From positions 273,001 through 337,000 of the forward strand of contig CANMWO010000003.1 in the NCBI GenBank assembly GCA_947501695.1: a stretch of 64,000 bases of DNA, given 5' to 3'. A program made the translations under genes and the position numbers. This document shows positions 16,393 to 25,384 of the stretch, in pieces. Under the pieces are notes generated by a model. That model was not told where the DNA came from. It searched no databases and saw nothing but the letters and a program-made list of their open reading frames with translations. The first letter of the stretch is position 1. Each line of letters opens with the position of its first letter. Source of the stretch: an uncultured Sphingomonadaceae bacterium. Lineage in GTDB: Bacteria; Pseudomonadota; Alphaproteobacteria; Sphingomonadales; Sphingomonadaceae.

Positions 16393-17958
16393 TCAGGCTC
16401 CTAAGAATTGCTCGAGACCATCTGTTCCCGCAATAAGAATTCGCTGCGCTTCAAGTTCTCGTTCTATTCGTTGCTGTATTACTCGCCCTTTATCTGATGA
16501 TATCAGCTCGCCGAGATACGGTGATTGTCTTAGCCAATTGACATCACGCCAGCCTAGACTGACGGCCTGCGTGAGTAGTTGGACCGCGTGATCGGTTTTT
16601 CCTTGCGCTGATTTGATCTCGGCAAGCTTAATGCGAGACTCCGGGTCAGGGTCGGACTCAATCATTGCTAGTTTCTCAGCGCTGAAAAAAGAGTTGGCTA
16701 GTGCGTTTCTACCTGAAAGCGCATCAATTGCAGCGAGATCATATTCTCCCCTCCACCCAGCTTCCCCTAAAATTTTCCGAGCTTCAGCAACACGACCTAG
16801 ATATATATTTGCGCGCCCACGAAGCTGCAAAATCTGCGGTGCCAATCGATCTTCGCCTTTGGCTTGGTCTAATATCTTCAAAGCTGCCATTGGGTTTCCT
16901 TGGCGTAGATGCGATCGGGCGATCTCCTGAAGCACTACCACTTGCTCGGGATTGAGAGACAAAGCTTTTACACGCCACGCATCGGCGGCTGGATGTTCAA
17001 TCAGTTCCAATATCTGAAAAATTTGTATTTCTGCATAGCGCGAGTTACCGCCCGATCGCTTTGCTTTCATTTCGAGCATCAAGGCCTGCTGCAAGTCCCC
17101 TTGAAGCAAGAATATATATGCAGCACTGGAAAGCGCCGACGCATCACGCGGATTTAGCTGATAAGCGCGCTGATAAGCTGGAAGACTTTCATCCATACGC
17201 CCCTGAGCACCAAGAGAATATGCCAGAGCGGACCATGTCTTGCTGTTGTCAGGTTGTTCGCTGATCAAGGCTCGGGCAATCGCCTCGGCTTCCTGTTCTT
17301 CCGGTTTATCGCCATTGAACTTCGTCGCTTTGGTCGAAAGTGCAAAGCTCAACATAAGCCGCGCGTCAAAACTGTGCGGTGCTTCAGCAAGTGCTTCTCG
17401 TAACATCGTTATCGCGCGGTCTGTTTCCCGAGATTGATGAAGGCCAAGTTGTGCTCTGGCGCGCTCAATCAGAATTTCGGCGGAATTTCTTGGTGTTGCA
17501 TGTTCGGCTATTGCCTCATGTTCCTGCACAAAACCGCGGGCATTCCAAAAAAGAACTCCAGCACCAACCATCACCACAAGCGCTGCGGCAACCGCAACCA
17601 GGTTGTGCACTCCTGAAAACCATCTGGTATCGCGAAAATCCTCATGCTCAATTCGTGTGACTGGTCCTAAAATCGCATAGCCTTTGCCGCGGATGGTGCG
17701 AATGTAGATCGGGTTTTTTGGATCGTCATCGAGTGCTTTCCGCAGAAGCGTTATTCGCTGAGATATCGTTTGATCGCTGACATGATCTACGCGCCAGGCG
17801 CGCTTTGCTATCTCGGGATTGCTTAATGGCTTCGGCGCCCTTTCGATCAGAGACATCAGAAGGTCAAAGCTCAAATCCGGTAACTTGAGAGCGCTGTCAT
17901 TGCGGCGCACTGCACGAACCTCGGTGTCAATGATAAGATCTTTCAGAACGTATCGCAT
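16393..17958 (-). CDS. CadC/ToxR-like membrane regulator with TPR-type C-terminus
   Basis: 521 residues from ATG 17958, chosen because AAGG lies 5 nt upstream; a GTG two codons earlier is possible. Residues about 1-100 are an OmpR/PhoB-type winged helix (LSFDLLMSLIERAPKPLSNP, TISQRITLLRKALDDDP, IRTIRGKGY). One transmembrane helix follows (about 120-140), and the remainder is helical repeats of TPR character (NSKTWSALAYSLGAQGRMDE, NPRDASALSSAAYIFLLQGD). This is the CadC layout: cytoplasmic DNA binding, periplasmic sensing. It is divergent from the secreted serine hydrolase and probably controls it. Confidence 0.87.
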   Translation of the reverse strand: MRYVLKDLIIDTEVRAVRRNDSALKLPDLSFDLLMSLIERAPKPLSNPEIAKRAWRVDHVSDQTISQRITLLRKALDDDPKNPIYIRTIRGKGYAILGPVTRIEHEDFRDTRWFSGVHNLVAVAAALVVMVGAGVLFWNARGFVQEHEAIAEHATPRNSAEILIERARAQLGLHQSRETDRAITMLREALAEAPHSFDARLMLSFALSTKATKFNGDKPEEQEAEAIARALISEQPDNSKTWSALAYSLGAQGRMDESLPAYQRAYQLNPRDASALSSAAYIFLLQGDLQQALMLEMKAKRSGGNSRYAEIQIFQILELIEHPAADAWRVKALSLNPEQVVVLQEIARSHLRQGNPMAALKILDQAKGEDRLAPQILQLRGRANIYLGRVAEARKILGEAGWRGEYDLAAIDALSGRNALANSFFSAEKLAMIESDPDPESRIKLAEIKSAQGKTDHAVQLLTQAVSLGWRDVNWLRQSPYLGELISSDKGRVIQQRIERELEAQRILIAGTDGLEQFLGA

Positions 17959-18020
17959 AATCACCTTCTAACCATTTTTAGTGCCGCATGCTTCAAGAAA
18001 ATTCACACTTCTTCACGTGA

Positions 18021-18056
18021 CGATATCGTTGCAGTCGCACTAATTGACTCGATATC
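18021..18056. promoter_or_regulatory. Repeated CGATATC boxes between regulator and hydrolase
   Basis: CGATATCG at 18021 and CGATATC at 18050 lie 29 bp apart in the 117-bp region between the CadC-like gene and the serine hydrolase. They could be binding sites for the divergent winged-helix regulator. Chance occurrence is not excluded. Confidence 0.3.
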
Positions 18057-18075
18057 CGAACCTTTGGAGACTGAG

Positions 18076-19887
18076 ATGAAAAAATTGATTATGACTTTGG
18101 CACTAATAGGTGTCATCTCGATATCTGGGACTGCAATTTCTCAGACAATCGTTTCGCCGAGCGAGGCTCCGTTAGGCCTTTGGTCCTGGAGCGCAAGCAG
18201 CTCCGCAGAGACGCAATCCCTTTTGATTGAGAAAGACGGTGATAAGTGGCAGGCAACTATTGGCTCCAAGTCAGTCGAGTTGGATCATAATCAAGGTAAA
18301 GTTAGTATTGTACAATCGGACGGGAGTAGTTTCGTCGGCGAACTTTCTGCCGACAATTCGGAAATCCGCGGTTACTGGTACCAACCTCCGGAAGCTTCCC
18401 ACTATCAATATGTCGTGACGCCCGCTGTTTTGACCGCTGTCACACGAGGACAGTGGGGTGCCAAGATCAATGTTCAGCCCCGGCCGTTCAACGTGTTTCT
18501 TGACATTTTTGAAGGAGATGGTGCTCAGCTCCATGCTGTGATCCGGAATCCGGAAGGGAACAACACCCTCGGTGCTAGCCGATTCCACCTTGTTCCCAAC
18601 GATGTTGAAGGCGGTTGGACACTCGTGGCAGGACGTGGAGATAGCGAAAGGCGGCACGATCTAAAACAGGTAGACGGCGGAGCGTTGGTTCTTGAATATG
18701 ATGCCCTTGAGAAACCAATCACACTTCGTCCCGCAAAAGGGTCAATAGTCGCCAAATATTATAGTCGTCATGACCATAATGGACCGACAGCCCTGCTGTC
18801 ACCGACTTTGCAGGATGATGGTTGGGAGGTTGCGACGCCAGAAGAAGCAGGCTTCGATTCAGCAGCACTTGAAGCTCTCACCAGAAAACTCGCGGCCGCC
18901 GATCCCAGAAGCCGTCGCCCACAAATGATCCATTCATTGCTCGTTGCCCGAGGAGGCAAACTTGTTTTTGAAGAATATTTTTTCGGACATAACCGAGAAA
19001 CTCGTCATGACGTGCGTTCCGTTGGCAAGGTCTTTGGTTCGGTGATGATTGGCGCGCTTCAGCAGAAAGGCTATTCGATTGATGCGACGCACCGTCCTAT
19101 ACCAGGCCTACTCGAAAGCGCGGGGGAGTCGATGGACGACCAGCGCAAAGCTGACATCACACTCGGGCAATTAATGACATTTACCAGCGGTCTGGATTGC
19201 GATGCAAATTCCGATTCTGCCGGCTCGGAATCGCGCATGTGGGAACAGCAGGATGAACCAAATTATTGGCTGTATACGGCACGACTTCGGGTGTTGCATA
19301 ATCCGGGCAATCGATACGCTTATTGTTCTGGCAGCGCCAATCTCGTCGGGGCCAGCTTGAGGGCTGTAGCCGGCACGTCCGTTTACGATCTATTTGATCG
19401 TGTGATTGCCAAACCTCTGGGATTTGGACCCTATCACTGGGCTTTGGCGCCGAATGGAGAGGGTTATCTCGGTGGCGGGGCTTACATGCGTCCGCGCGAT
19501 ATCCTGAAAATCGGTGCAATGTTCTCAGCCAATGGGGTCTGGAACGGGAAGAAAATTATAGACACAGATTGGGTCGAAGAATCGACAACTCCCAAGATAA
19601 CGATTTCTCCAGAATCTACGGGAATGAGTCCTGAAGAATTCGGGAATAATTATTTTGGCGGCGATCAGGCTTATGTCTGGGCAACAAATATCATCGTATC
19701 AGGTGGGACTGCTTACCGGTCCTATCAAGCCAGTGGTAATGGGGGGCAATTGCTGATCGTGCTTCCAGAACTCGATCTGGTCGTGGGCTTCACCGGCGGA
19801 AACTATCGCATGGGTGGAATTTGGGGACGCTGGCGTGACCAGATTGTCGGAGGTCATATCATACCGGCTATTTCCGGCTCTAAGTGA
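18076..19887 (+). CDS. Secreted serine hydrolase of the beta-lactamase (class C) family
   Basis: 603 residues from ATG 18076 with GGAGA 5 nt upstream. A signal peptide covers about residues 1-25. An uncharacterised beta-rich region of about 240 residues precedes the beta-lactamase fold. Catalytic motifs: S315-V-G-K318 (HDVRSVGKVFG), YCSGSAN in the YxN position, and GNGGQLL in place of KTG. This pattern fits esterases, amidases and 6-aminohexanoate-dimer-hydrolase-like enzymes better than antibiotic-degrading class C enzymes. Periplasmic or secreted. Divergent from the CadC-like regulator. Confidence 0.87.
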   Translation: MKKLIMTLALIGVISISGTAISQTIVSPSEAPLGLWSWSASSSAETQSLLIEKDGDKWQATIGSKSVELDHNQGKVSIVQSDGSSFVGELSADNSEIRGYWYQPPEASHYQYVVTPAVLTAVTRGQWGAKINVQPRPFNVFLDIFEGDGAQLHAVIRNPEGNNTLGASRFHLVPNDVEGGWTLVAGRGDSERRHDLKQVDGGALVLEYDALEKPITLRPAKGSIVAKYYSRHDHNGPTALLSPTLQDDGWEVATPEEAGFDSAALEALTRKLAAADPRSRRPQMIHSLLVARGGKLVFEEYFFGHNRETRHDVRSVGKVFGSVMIGALQQKGYSIDATHRPIPGLLESAGESMDDQRKADITLGQLMTFTSGLDCDANSDSAGSESRMWEQQDEPNYWLYTARLRVLHNPGNRYAYCSGSANLVGASLRAVAGTSVYDLFDRVIAKPLGFGPYHWALAPNGEGYLGGGAYMRPRDILKIGAMFSANGVWNGKKIIDTDWVEESTTPKITISPESTGMSPEEFGNNYFGGDQAYVWATNIIVSGGTAYRSYQASGNGGQLLIVLPELDLVVGFTGGNYRMGGIWGRWRDQIVGGHIIPAISGSK

Positions 19888-20035
19888 CGACTGTACTGCT
19901 GCCCATGCCAGTTGGAATGCAATCGCTTTGGTAACGAGATTATCGATCTTCCACCAACGTCAGCAACTGGAGCAATTGTGGATGATTTGCTATTGATCTT
20001 TAGCGTCAGCTTTTGCGCCCGTAGCGGTCACAGGA

Positions 20036-20073
20036 AGAAAAAAAAGGACCCCGAAATCACTCCAGGGCCCTTC
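20036..20073 (-). terminator. Rho-independent terminator after the MaoC gene
   Basis: Read on the minus strand, AAGGGCCCUGGAG pairs with UUUCGGGGUCCUU over 13 positions (with G-U pairs) around a short loop, followed by a run of about eight U. It lies about 23 nt past the MaoC stop and closes the long minus-strand run that begins at 43704. Confidence 0.85.
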
Positions 20074-20095
20074 CTAAATTCGCTATGGTTTCAGT

Positions 20096-20554
20096 CTAAC
20101 CAACCACAATCATCGCCAGCGACCGTGCGATCAGCGCGGGTGTTTCGATGCCGTCAATTTCCACCGTGACATCATAGGTCATCAGCCAGCGGCCCGGCTG
20201 TTTCTCAACCGCATCAACTAGCACGTGGCGGGCGCGGATTTTTGATCCGGCGCGGACGGGGTTGAGGAAGCGGACTTTGTCATAGCCATAGTTGATGCCC
20301 ATTACCGCGCCTTCAAGGCCGAGCGTGCAGCCATAGGACATGGCCGGCATCAACGAGAGTGTCAGCAGACCGTGGGCGATGGTGCCGCCAAAGGGTGTGT
20401 CTTTGGCTTTTTCTTCGTCAATGTGAATAAACTGGTGGTCTTCGGTGCAGTCGGCAAATTTGTTGATCCGGTCCTGACTGGCTTCAAACCATTCGGACAC
20501 GCCTACTTCTTTGCCTTTCCAGCTGTCGAGTTCACTTGCGTTAATTACTGGCAT
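20096..20554 (-). CDS. MaoC-family (R)-specific enoyl-CoA hydratase
   Basis: 152 residues, a single hot-dog domain. The hydratase-2 motif is present: D39 and H44 in DHQFIHIDEEKA, followed by FGGTIAHGLLTLSL. It hydrates trans-2-enoyl-CoA to (R)-3-hydroxyacyl-CoA. It lies 25 nt after an SDR of the MFE-2 dehydrogenase type; in eukaryotic MFE-2 these two activities are fused, so the pair probably forms a split version acting on the same acyl-CoA. Last gene before the strong terminator. Confidence 0.9.
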   Translation of the reverse strand: MPVINASELDSWKGKEVGVSEWFEASQDRINKFADCTEDHQFIHIDEEKAKDTPFGGTIAHGLLTLSLMPAMSYGCTLGLEGAVMGINYGYDKVRFLNPVRAGSKIRARHVLVDAVEKQPGRWLMTYDVTVEIDGIETPALIARSLAMIVVG

Positions 20555-20579
20555 TTTATTTCTCCTATTTGGGGGTCTT

Positions 20580-21494
20580 TTAGCCCTTCATCACTTCCTG
20601 CATCCGGCGGAAGAATTTGCCGCCCTGTCCGCCACCATTGGCATATTCCTGCATCCCGGTTTCATCGAGAATCTGGTCGATATTTGCGGCAATCGCTTCG
20701 GCGCTGCGATCAGCTTCTGGCAACCAGATGCCTTCTGTTTCGAGAATTTTCGCCGCTGCATAACCGCCAGCACCAGCCGTCAGGATCGTTTTCGATGGCG
20801 CGCCATCGCTGCACAGATACACCACGGCAGGGGTTACCGCTTCGGGCACCAACGCTTTCAACGCTTCTTCCGGCATGATGTCTTCGGTCATGCGGGTGGC
20901 CGCGACCGGAGAGATACAGTTGGTGTGAATGCCTTTGCCTGCGCCTTCCTGATGCAGGCTGTTCATCATGCCCACCAGTGCCAGTTTCGCAGCGCCATAA
21001 TTGACCTGACCAAAATTGCCGTACAGTCCGGTTGACGATGTCGTCATAACGATGCGGCCATATTGGCGTTCGCGCATATGATCCCACAGTGCCTTGGTGC
21101 AATTGGCGCTGCCGGTCAGGTGGACATCCATGACGAAGTTAAAATCTTCCATCGTCATCTTGTGAAAACTTTTGTCGCGCAGGACGCCGGCATTGTTGAC
21201 GAGAATATCAACATGACCCCATTTGGCGATGGCGTCGGCGACCATTTTCTCAACCGCTGGCATGTCGGTGACGCTGCACCCGGCTGCCATGGCTTCGCCG
21301 CCTTCGGCTTCGATTTCCGCAACCACGCCTTCTGCTACAGTGGCCGAACCACCCGTGCCATCACGTGCGCCGCCAAAGTCATTGACGACCACTTTCACGC
21401 CGCGCCGCGCCAATTCCATGGCATGTTGTTTGCCAAGCCCGGCACCAGCTCCGGTGACAATGGCTACGCGATCATTAAATTCTACTGTGCTCAT
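20580..21494 (-). CDS. SDR dehydrogenase of the MFE-2 (HSD17B4) type
   Basis: 304 residues from ATG 21494. Cofactor motif VTGAGAGLGKQHA, NNAGVLRDKSF, and catalytic SSTGLYGNFGQVNYGAAK with Tyr and Lys. The segment GIYGNFGQ-like plus VVNDFGG is typical of the (3R)-hydroxyacyl-CoA dehydrogenase part of peroxisomal multifunctional enzyme 2. A C-terminal extension of about 60 residues follows the Rossmann domain. Paired with the downstream MaoC hydratase, it would oxidise (R)-3-hydroxyacyl-CoA with NAD+. Confidence 0.9.
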   Translation of the reverse strand: MSTVEFNDRVAIVTGAGAGLGKQHAMELARRGVKVVVNDFGGARDGTGGSATVAEGVVAEIEAEGGEAMAAGCSVTDMPAVEKMVADAIAKWGHVDILVNNAGVLRDKSFHKMTMEDFNFVMDVHLTGSANCTKALWDHMRERQYGRIVMTTSSTGLYGNFGQVNYGAAKLALVGMMNSLHQEGAGKGIHTNCISPVAATRMTEDIMPEEALKALVPEAVTPAVVYLCSDGAPSKTILTAGAGGYAAAKILETEGIWLPEADRSAEAIAANIDQILDETGMQEYANGGGQGGKFFRRMQEVMKG

Positions 21495-21599
21495 GGGGTT
21501 TTCGCCTCTCGCTTGTTCATTTGTGATGACTTGATTGCGCGGATGGATGCGCAATCATGTCCAGCGAGTCAAGCCGAGCAACGAAGATTCCCGCCCTGA

Positions 21600-23141
21600 T
21601 TATTTAGCGGCTTTCCTGCGACCCTTGCCTGCCGTAGCGGAAGCTGTGGTCATGCGCTTTTTCGGTTTTTTTGCCGCAGCCTTTTTCGGTTTGGCTTTTT
21701 TGGCCGCTGCGGCGCTGGCTTTCTTTGCAGCCGCCATGAGCGCCTTGAAGCTCTTCTCCGCGAAATCGACATAAGCGGCAGGGTCCGGCAACATTTCCCG
21801 GTCGGCTGTAATCGTCAGCATCACCTCTCCGTGATAGCTGGTGACAATATGGAACACGCCCATGCCATCGGTTGGCAGGCCCATGCCAAAGCTGCGCTTC
21901 AATTCGGCTCCGGAGAAAAACATGCTTACTGGTGGTCCCGGGACGTTGGTCACAACCGTGTTCATCTGCGGTGCAACAGTCTGCCCCAACCCCATGCGCG
22001 CGGCCAGTTTTGTTGCCGCGGCCGTCAGACCAGCTGGCATCGCGCCGCTTAATTCCATCAATGTCCGGGCACCGACCGCTTCGACCATATGTTTGGAACG
22101 GTTGGTTTCCTTGGCGACAAATTCGAGCCGTTTTGCGGGATCGGCAATATGCGTCCCCAGCCCGACGGTCATCATCGATACCTGGTTCCCGCCAGCCGCT
22201 TCACCATTATCATTGCGAACCGAAATTGGCGCGCCGGCTTTCAACGTAATATCCGGCAACTCGCCTTTGCTTTCCAGATAAGCGCGCATGGTTCCGCCGA
22301 CCACCGTCAACATGACGTCATTCACTGTTACGCCGGGAAAGGCCGTGCGGATTGTCTTGATGTCTTCAAGCGGGAATATCTTGCCGTCAAACACCCGGTG
22401 CGGTGTCAACCTGTCGCCAAAGCGCGTTTTGGGAATGCCTGTCGCCGCGTCTTTTTGCTGTTTATTGTCTTTTGCAAAATCAAACATCCGCTTTGGTATA
22501 GGAAGCAGCTTGCCCAGCGTTTGCAGACCGCGCACCGGATTGGCGATATTATTCACCTGCGCCCGCATGAGCAAACCAAGATCATTGGGCTTGGTTTCTG
22601 CGCGCCACTTCGTGTCCCATTTGCGCGGCTTCATTTTGGCATCCAGATCATGCAGCGCGAGTGTCATCTGCAGCCCTGATTGTCCATCCATCGCGGCGTG
22701 GTGAAATTTGTGTAATACCGCAAAGCTGCCCTTGGGAATGCCTTCAACATTCTCGAGACCCTCGATGACCGTAAATTCCCACAATGGGCGATTCATGTCC
22801 AACGGCCGCGCATAAATCCGCGCCGCTTGAATGCATAGCTGCCGCCAGTCACCCGGCTGCGGCAAGGCAATATGACGGACATGATATTCGAGATCGAAAT
22901 TCTCGTCCTCAATCCAATAGGGGTGATCCAGATCAAGCGGCACCCGCACCAGTTTCTGACGGAATATCCGGGCACCATCCAAGCGGCCTTCAATATAGTT
23001 CAATATGTCTTTGAAACCGACCTTGCCGTCAGGCGCGGTGGAGGGATCGTAGATGAGCAACTGGCCAATATGCATCGGCGTATTGCGTGTTTCCGTATAA
23101 GCAAACATCGCATCTAACGCGCCCAATTGTTCCATAGCCAT
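21600..23141 (-). CDS. WS/DGAT acyltransferase with Lys/Ala-rich tail
   Basis: 513 residues; a start two codons later (23135) is equally possible. The catalytic motif HHAAMDG (147-153) is the HHxxxDG of bacterial wax ester synthase/diacylglycerol acyltransferases, which esterify alcohols or diacylglycerol with acyl-CoA at the membrane. Other family features include NRPLWE and the PGPP-containing segment near the C-terminus. The last 45 or so residues are almost only Lys, Ala, Pro and Arg (KKAKPKKAAAKKPKKR), resembling histone H1 tails, which is not part of the enzyme fold. Downstream are the SDR and MaoC genes. Confidence 0.9.
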   Translation of the reverse strand: MAMEQLGALDAMFAYTETRNTPMHIGQLLIYDPSTAPDGKVGFKDILNYIEGRLDGARIFRQKLVRVPLDLDHPYWIEDENFDLEYHVRHIALPQPGDWRQLCIQAARIYARPLDMNRPLWEFTVIEGLENVEGIPKGSFAVLHKFHHAAMDGQSGLQMTLALHDLDAKMKPRKWDTKWRAETKPNDLGLLMRAQVNNIANPVRGLQTLGKLLPIPKRMFDFAKDNKQQKDAATGIPKTRFGDRLTPHRVFDGKIFPLEDIKTIRTAFPGVTVNDVMLTVVGGTMRAYLESKGELPDITLKAGAPISVRNDNGEAAGGNQVSMMTVGLGTHIADPAKRLEFVAKETNRSKHMVEAVGARTLMELSGAMPAGLTAAATKLAARMGLGQTVAPQMNTVVTNVPGPPVSMFFSGAELKRSFGMGLPTDGMGVFHIVTSYHGEVMLTITADREMLPDPAAYVDFAEKSFKALMAAAKKASAAAAKKAKPKKAAAKKPKKRMTTASATAGKGRRKAAK

Positions 23142-23154
23142 ACCCCTCTAACGA

Positions 23155-23170
23155 GTCTTGTTTTCAAGAC
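23155..23170. promoter_or_regulatory. Perfect hairpin just upstream of the acyltransferase start
   Basis: GTCTTG-TTTT-CAAGAC, a perfect 6-bp inverted repeat with a 4-nt loop, ends 14 nt before the acyltransferase ATG, next to its ribosome site, within the 92-bp gap after the M50 gene. It could be an operator or a translation-controlling hairpin. No U-tract follows, so it is not an obvious terminator. Confidence 0.5.
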
Positions 23171-23233
23171 CATAAGTCAGAATGGTTAAAGAAGCGAATC
23201 TGTTCGCACGGCGTAACATTCTCTGCTCGCGGC

Positions 23234-25384
23234 CTAGTTGCTAAGCGACGCCTCGCTGCGGAACAAACGGGTCATCTTGTCCAGGAGGCCGCCTGCAAGC
23301 GACCGCCCCGTCGCGGAGATTTCCACACTGCCGGGAGTCACTTGCAAAGCCGCACCATCCTCATAGGCTTTTTTCGAGGCGATAAGTCGAACGCGGTAAA
23401 GCGCGCTGCGGGGACGCAAGATATTCTCGTCTTTATCCGAAGCGATTGGCCCGCCATTAACGGACGACAAAATCGGCTGGTCCAATCGCTCGACGGCATT
23501 GGATGATTTGGCGACCAGCTTGGCAGCTCTGGACGCTTGCACCGGATCATCAGGAACAAAGCGTCCGCGCGCATCCTGCGCGATCCGCCAGATGTCATCT
23601 TCACTCACATAGGCCTGAATGTCATAGTCATCCGACGTTACGACATAAGCAATTGTTTCTGCGCCGCCAAGCCAACGGCCGCTGTGAATGTCCGGCGATA
23701 AATCGGTCACGATCCCGGCGATTGGCGCACGCAATATCAGCCGCTCGCTGCGCAATTCCAATCCGGCAAGCTGATCCTCTTCCTGTTTCAGTTGTCGCTC
23801 GAGAACCATACGATTGGACAAATCAATATTATCCGCCGCGCCCCGGCCAAATTGCAATTGCAAGTTGGCAATCCTGACCTTTGCCGCTGCGGTAGACTGT
23901 TCCAGTTCCGGCGCCGAGAGCTGGAGCAGCGGTGTTCCAGCCGTGACGCGCTGTCCGTTCTCGACAAAGATCTTCTCAATCTTACCCGGATCACCGGCCA
24001 CAATCGGAGAGGCACCAATCGGCGTCAGCACAGCCGGCGCGCTGATATTGCGGTCGAGTGGTAGCAGACATAACAGCAAGGCGATGCCGCTTCCGACGAG
24101 CAGCAACCGGGTCCGCGATGTTGCCAATATACGGTCCTTCATGCTCGCCCAGACTTTAAACTCCGCCATGACCGGACGAGCTATGAAAACCGCAATTTCG
24201 ACGACGAACAGGATCACGCCGAGCAATTTAAAGAACAAAGTATAGACGAGCAGCGCAATCCCGATGAACAGGAACAGCCGGTAAATCCATGTCAGCCACG
24301 CATAGACGATCATCCCGCGGCGTAGCTTGCCCGGTACTTGTTCCGGCGCTTCGTCTCCCAAAGCGAACAGCATCTCGCGCAGTCGCCAGCGGCCTAGCGC
24401 AAAGGCGCGGGGTTGCAGGTTTGGCACGCCGAGCCAGTCGGACAAAACATAATAGCCGTCAAAGCGCATGAACGGGTTGAGGTTGATCGCTAGGCTCATT
24501 ACCCAACTGGTCGTGGCGAGGATAAAAGCGACGCTGCGGAACATACCATCAGGCAGCAGGACCCAGGCCATAGTCGCGACTCCGGCGATCATCAGCTCTA
24601 CCGTCACGCCTGCACAATCAATCATCAGCCGCTGCTTGCGCGAAGTCAGCCGCCAGGCTCCGGATGTGTCGGTATAGAGGACAGGCATCATCACCAGAAA
24701 GCTGACCCCCATGCTCGGAATACGACAACCGAAGCGGGTGGCAGTGTAGGCGTGACCCAGCTCGTGGAGGATCTTGATCGCAAACAGGCCAAGGCCATAA
24801 GCAATCAAGCCTTGCCAGCTAAAGAAATAGAGGAACGAGGCGAGGAAGCTATCCCACTGACGGGCCACCAGGAAGAGGCCGGTTAGTGCTAACAAGGCGA
24901 AGAAGGTCAAGGCTGGATATGACCAGAGCGGTGCGACTTTGTCGATGGTCCGTTCAAGGAAAGCAGCGGGTTTGACAATCGGAATGCGAATGAAAAGATA
25001 ATTATCCAACATCCATTTCCACCACATTTTTTTGGCTGTTTTCCGCTGTTCTGTGAAGCTGGCCACGGTGTCGCCCATCGGAGTTACCGTTAAACTGTTG
25101 GTCAGGGAAAATTCGACCACCCGTCCAAAGGCGTCGTTGATTTCTTCATCTTCCAATCCTTCGTTGACCAGATCTTCATTGACCTTGGCCAGATCGCCAG
25201 AGGCCCAGCGGGAAAGGATACGATATTCGATTTTGCCCAATTGAAAGAACAAATGTCGTACTGGATCAAACAAAGTCCAGCTCGGCGCGCCGGTCACGAG
25301 CGAAGCGCCCGGTTCGATCCGTAGCTCTTGCCTCAGCGGTGGTAAGAGAGGCGGTTCCGGTTCGGCAGATGCAGCGGCAGTCAT
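23234..25384 (-). CDS. M50 site-2-protease-like membrane protein fused to a HlyD-like adaptor
   Basis: 716 residues. The N-terminal 100 residues (WTLFDPVRHLFFQLGKIEYR) look PqqD-like. A multi-helix core carries the M50 zinc motif H207-E-L-G-H211 and a second motif NPFMRFDGYY with D309, the normal third ligand. From about 455 a biotinyl-lipoyl/HlyD barrel with a short coiled hairpin follows (VAGDPGKIEKIFVENGQRV, then LRAPIAGIVTDL). It starts within the stop of the GAF-HlyD gene (ATGA overlap). No ATPase is encoded nearby, so this inner-membrane protein may be the export or processing engine for the giant protein; that is inference. Confidence 0.87.
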   Translation of the reverse strand: MTAAASAEPEPPLLPPLRQELRIEPGASLVTGAPSWTLFDPVRHLFFQLGKIEYRILSRWASGDLAKVNEDLVNEGLEDEEINDAFGRVVEFSLTNSLTVTPMGDTVASFTEQRKTAKKMWWKWMLDNYLFIRIPIVKPAAFLERTIDKVAPLWSYPALTFFALLALTGLFLVARQWDSFLASFLYFFSWQGLIAYGLGLFAIKILHELGHAYTATRFGCRIPSMGVSFLVMMPVLYTDTSGAWRLTSRKQRLMIDCAGVTVELMIAGVATMAWVLLPDGMFRSVAFILATTSWVMSLAINLNPFMRFDGYYVLSDWLGVPNLQPRAFALGRWRLREMLFALGDEAPEQVPGKLRRGMIVYAWLTWIYRLFLFIGIALLVYTLFFKLLGVILFVVEIAVFIARPVMAEFKVWASMKDRILATSRTRLLLVGSGIALLLCLLPLDRNISAPAVLTPIGASPIVAGDPGKIEKIFVENGQRVTAGTPLLQLSAPELEQSTAAAKVRIANLQLQFGRGAADNIDLSNRMVLERQLKQEEDQLAGLELRSERLILRAPIAGIVTDLSPDIHSGRWLGGAETIAYVVTSDDYDIQAYVSEDDIWRIAQDARGRFVPDDPVQASRAAKLVAKSSNAVERLDQPILSSVNGGPIASDKDENILRPRSALYRVRLIASKKAYEDGAALQVTPGSVEISATGRSLAGGLLDKMTRLFRSEASLSN

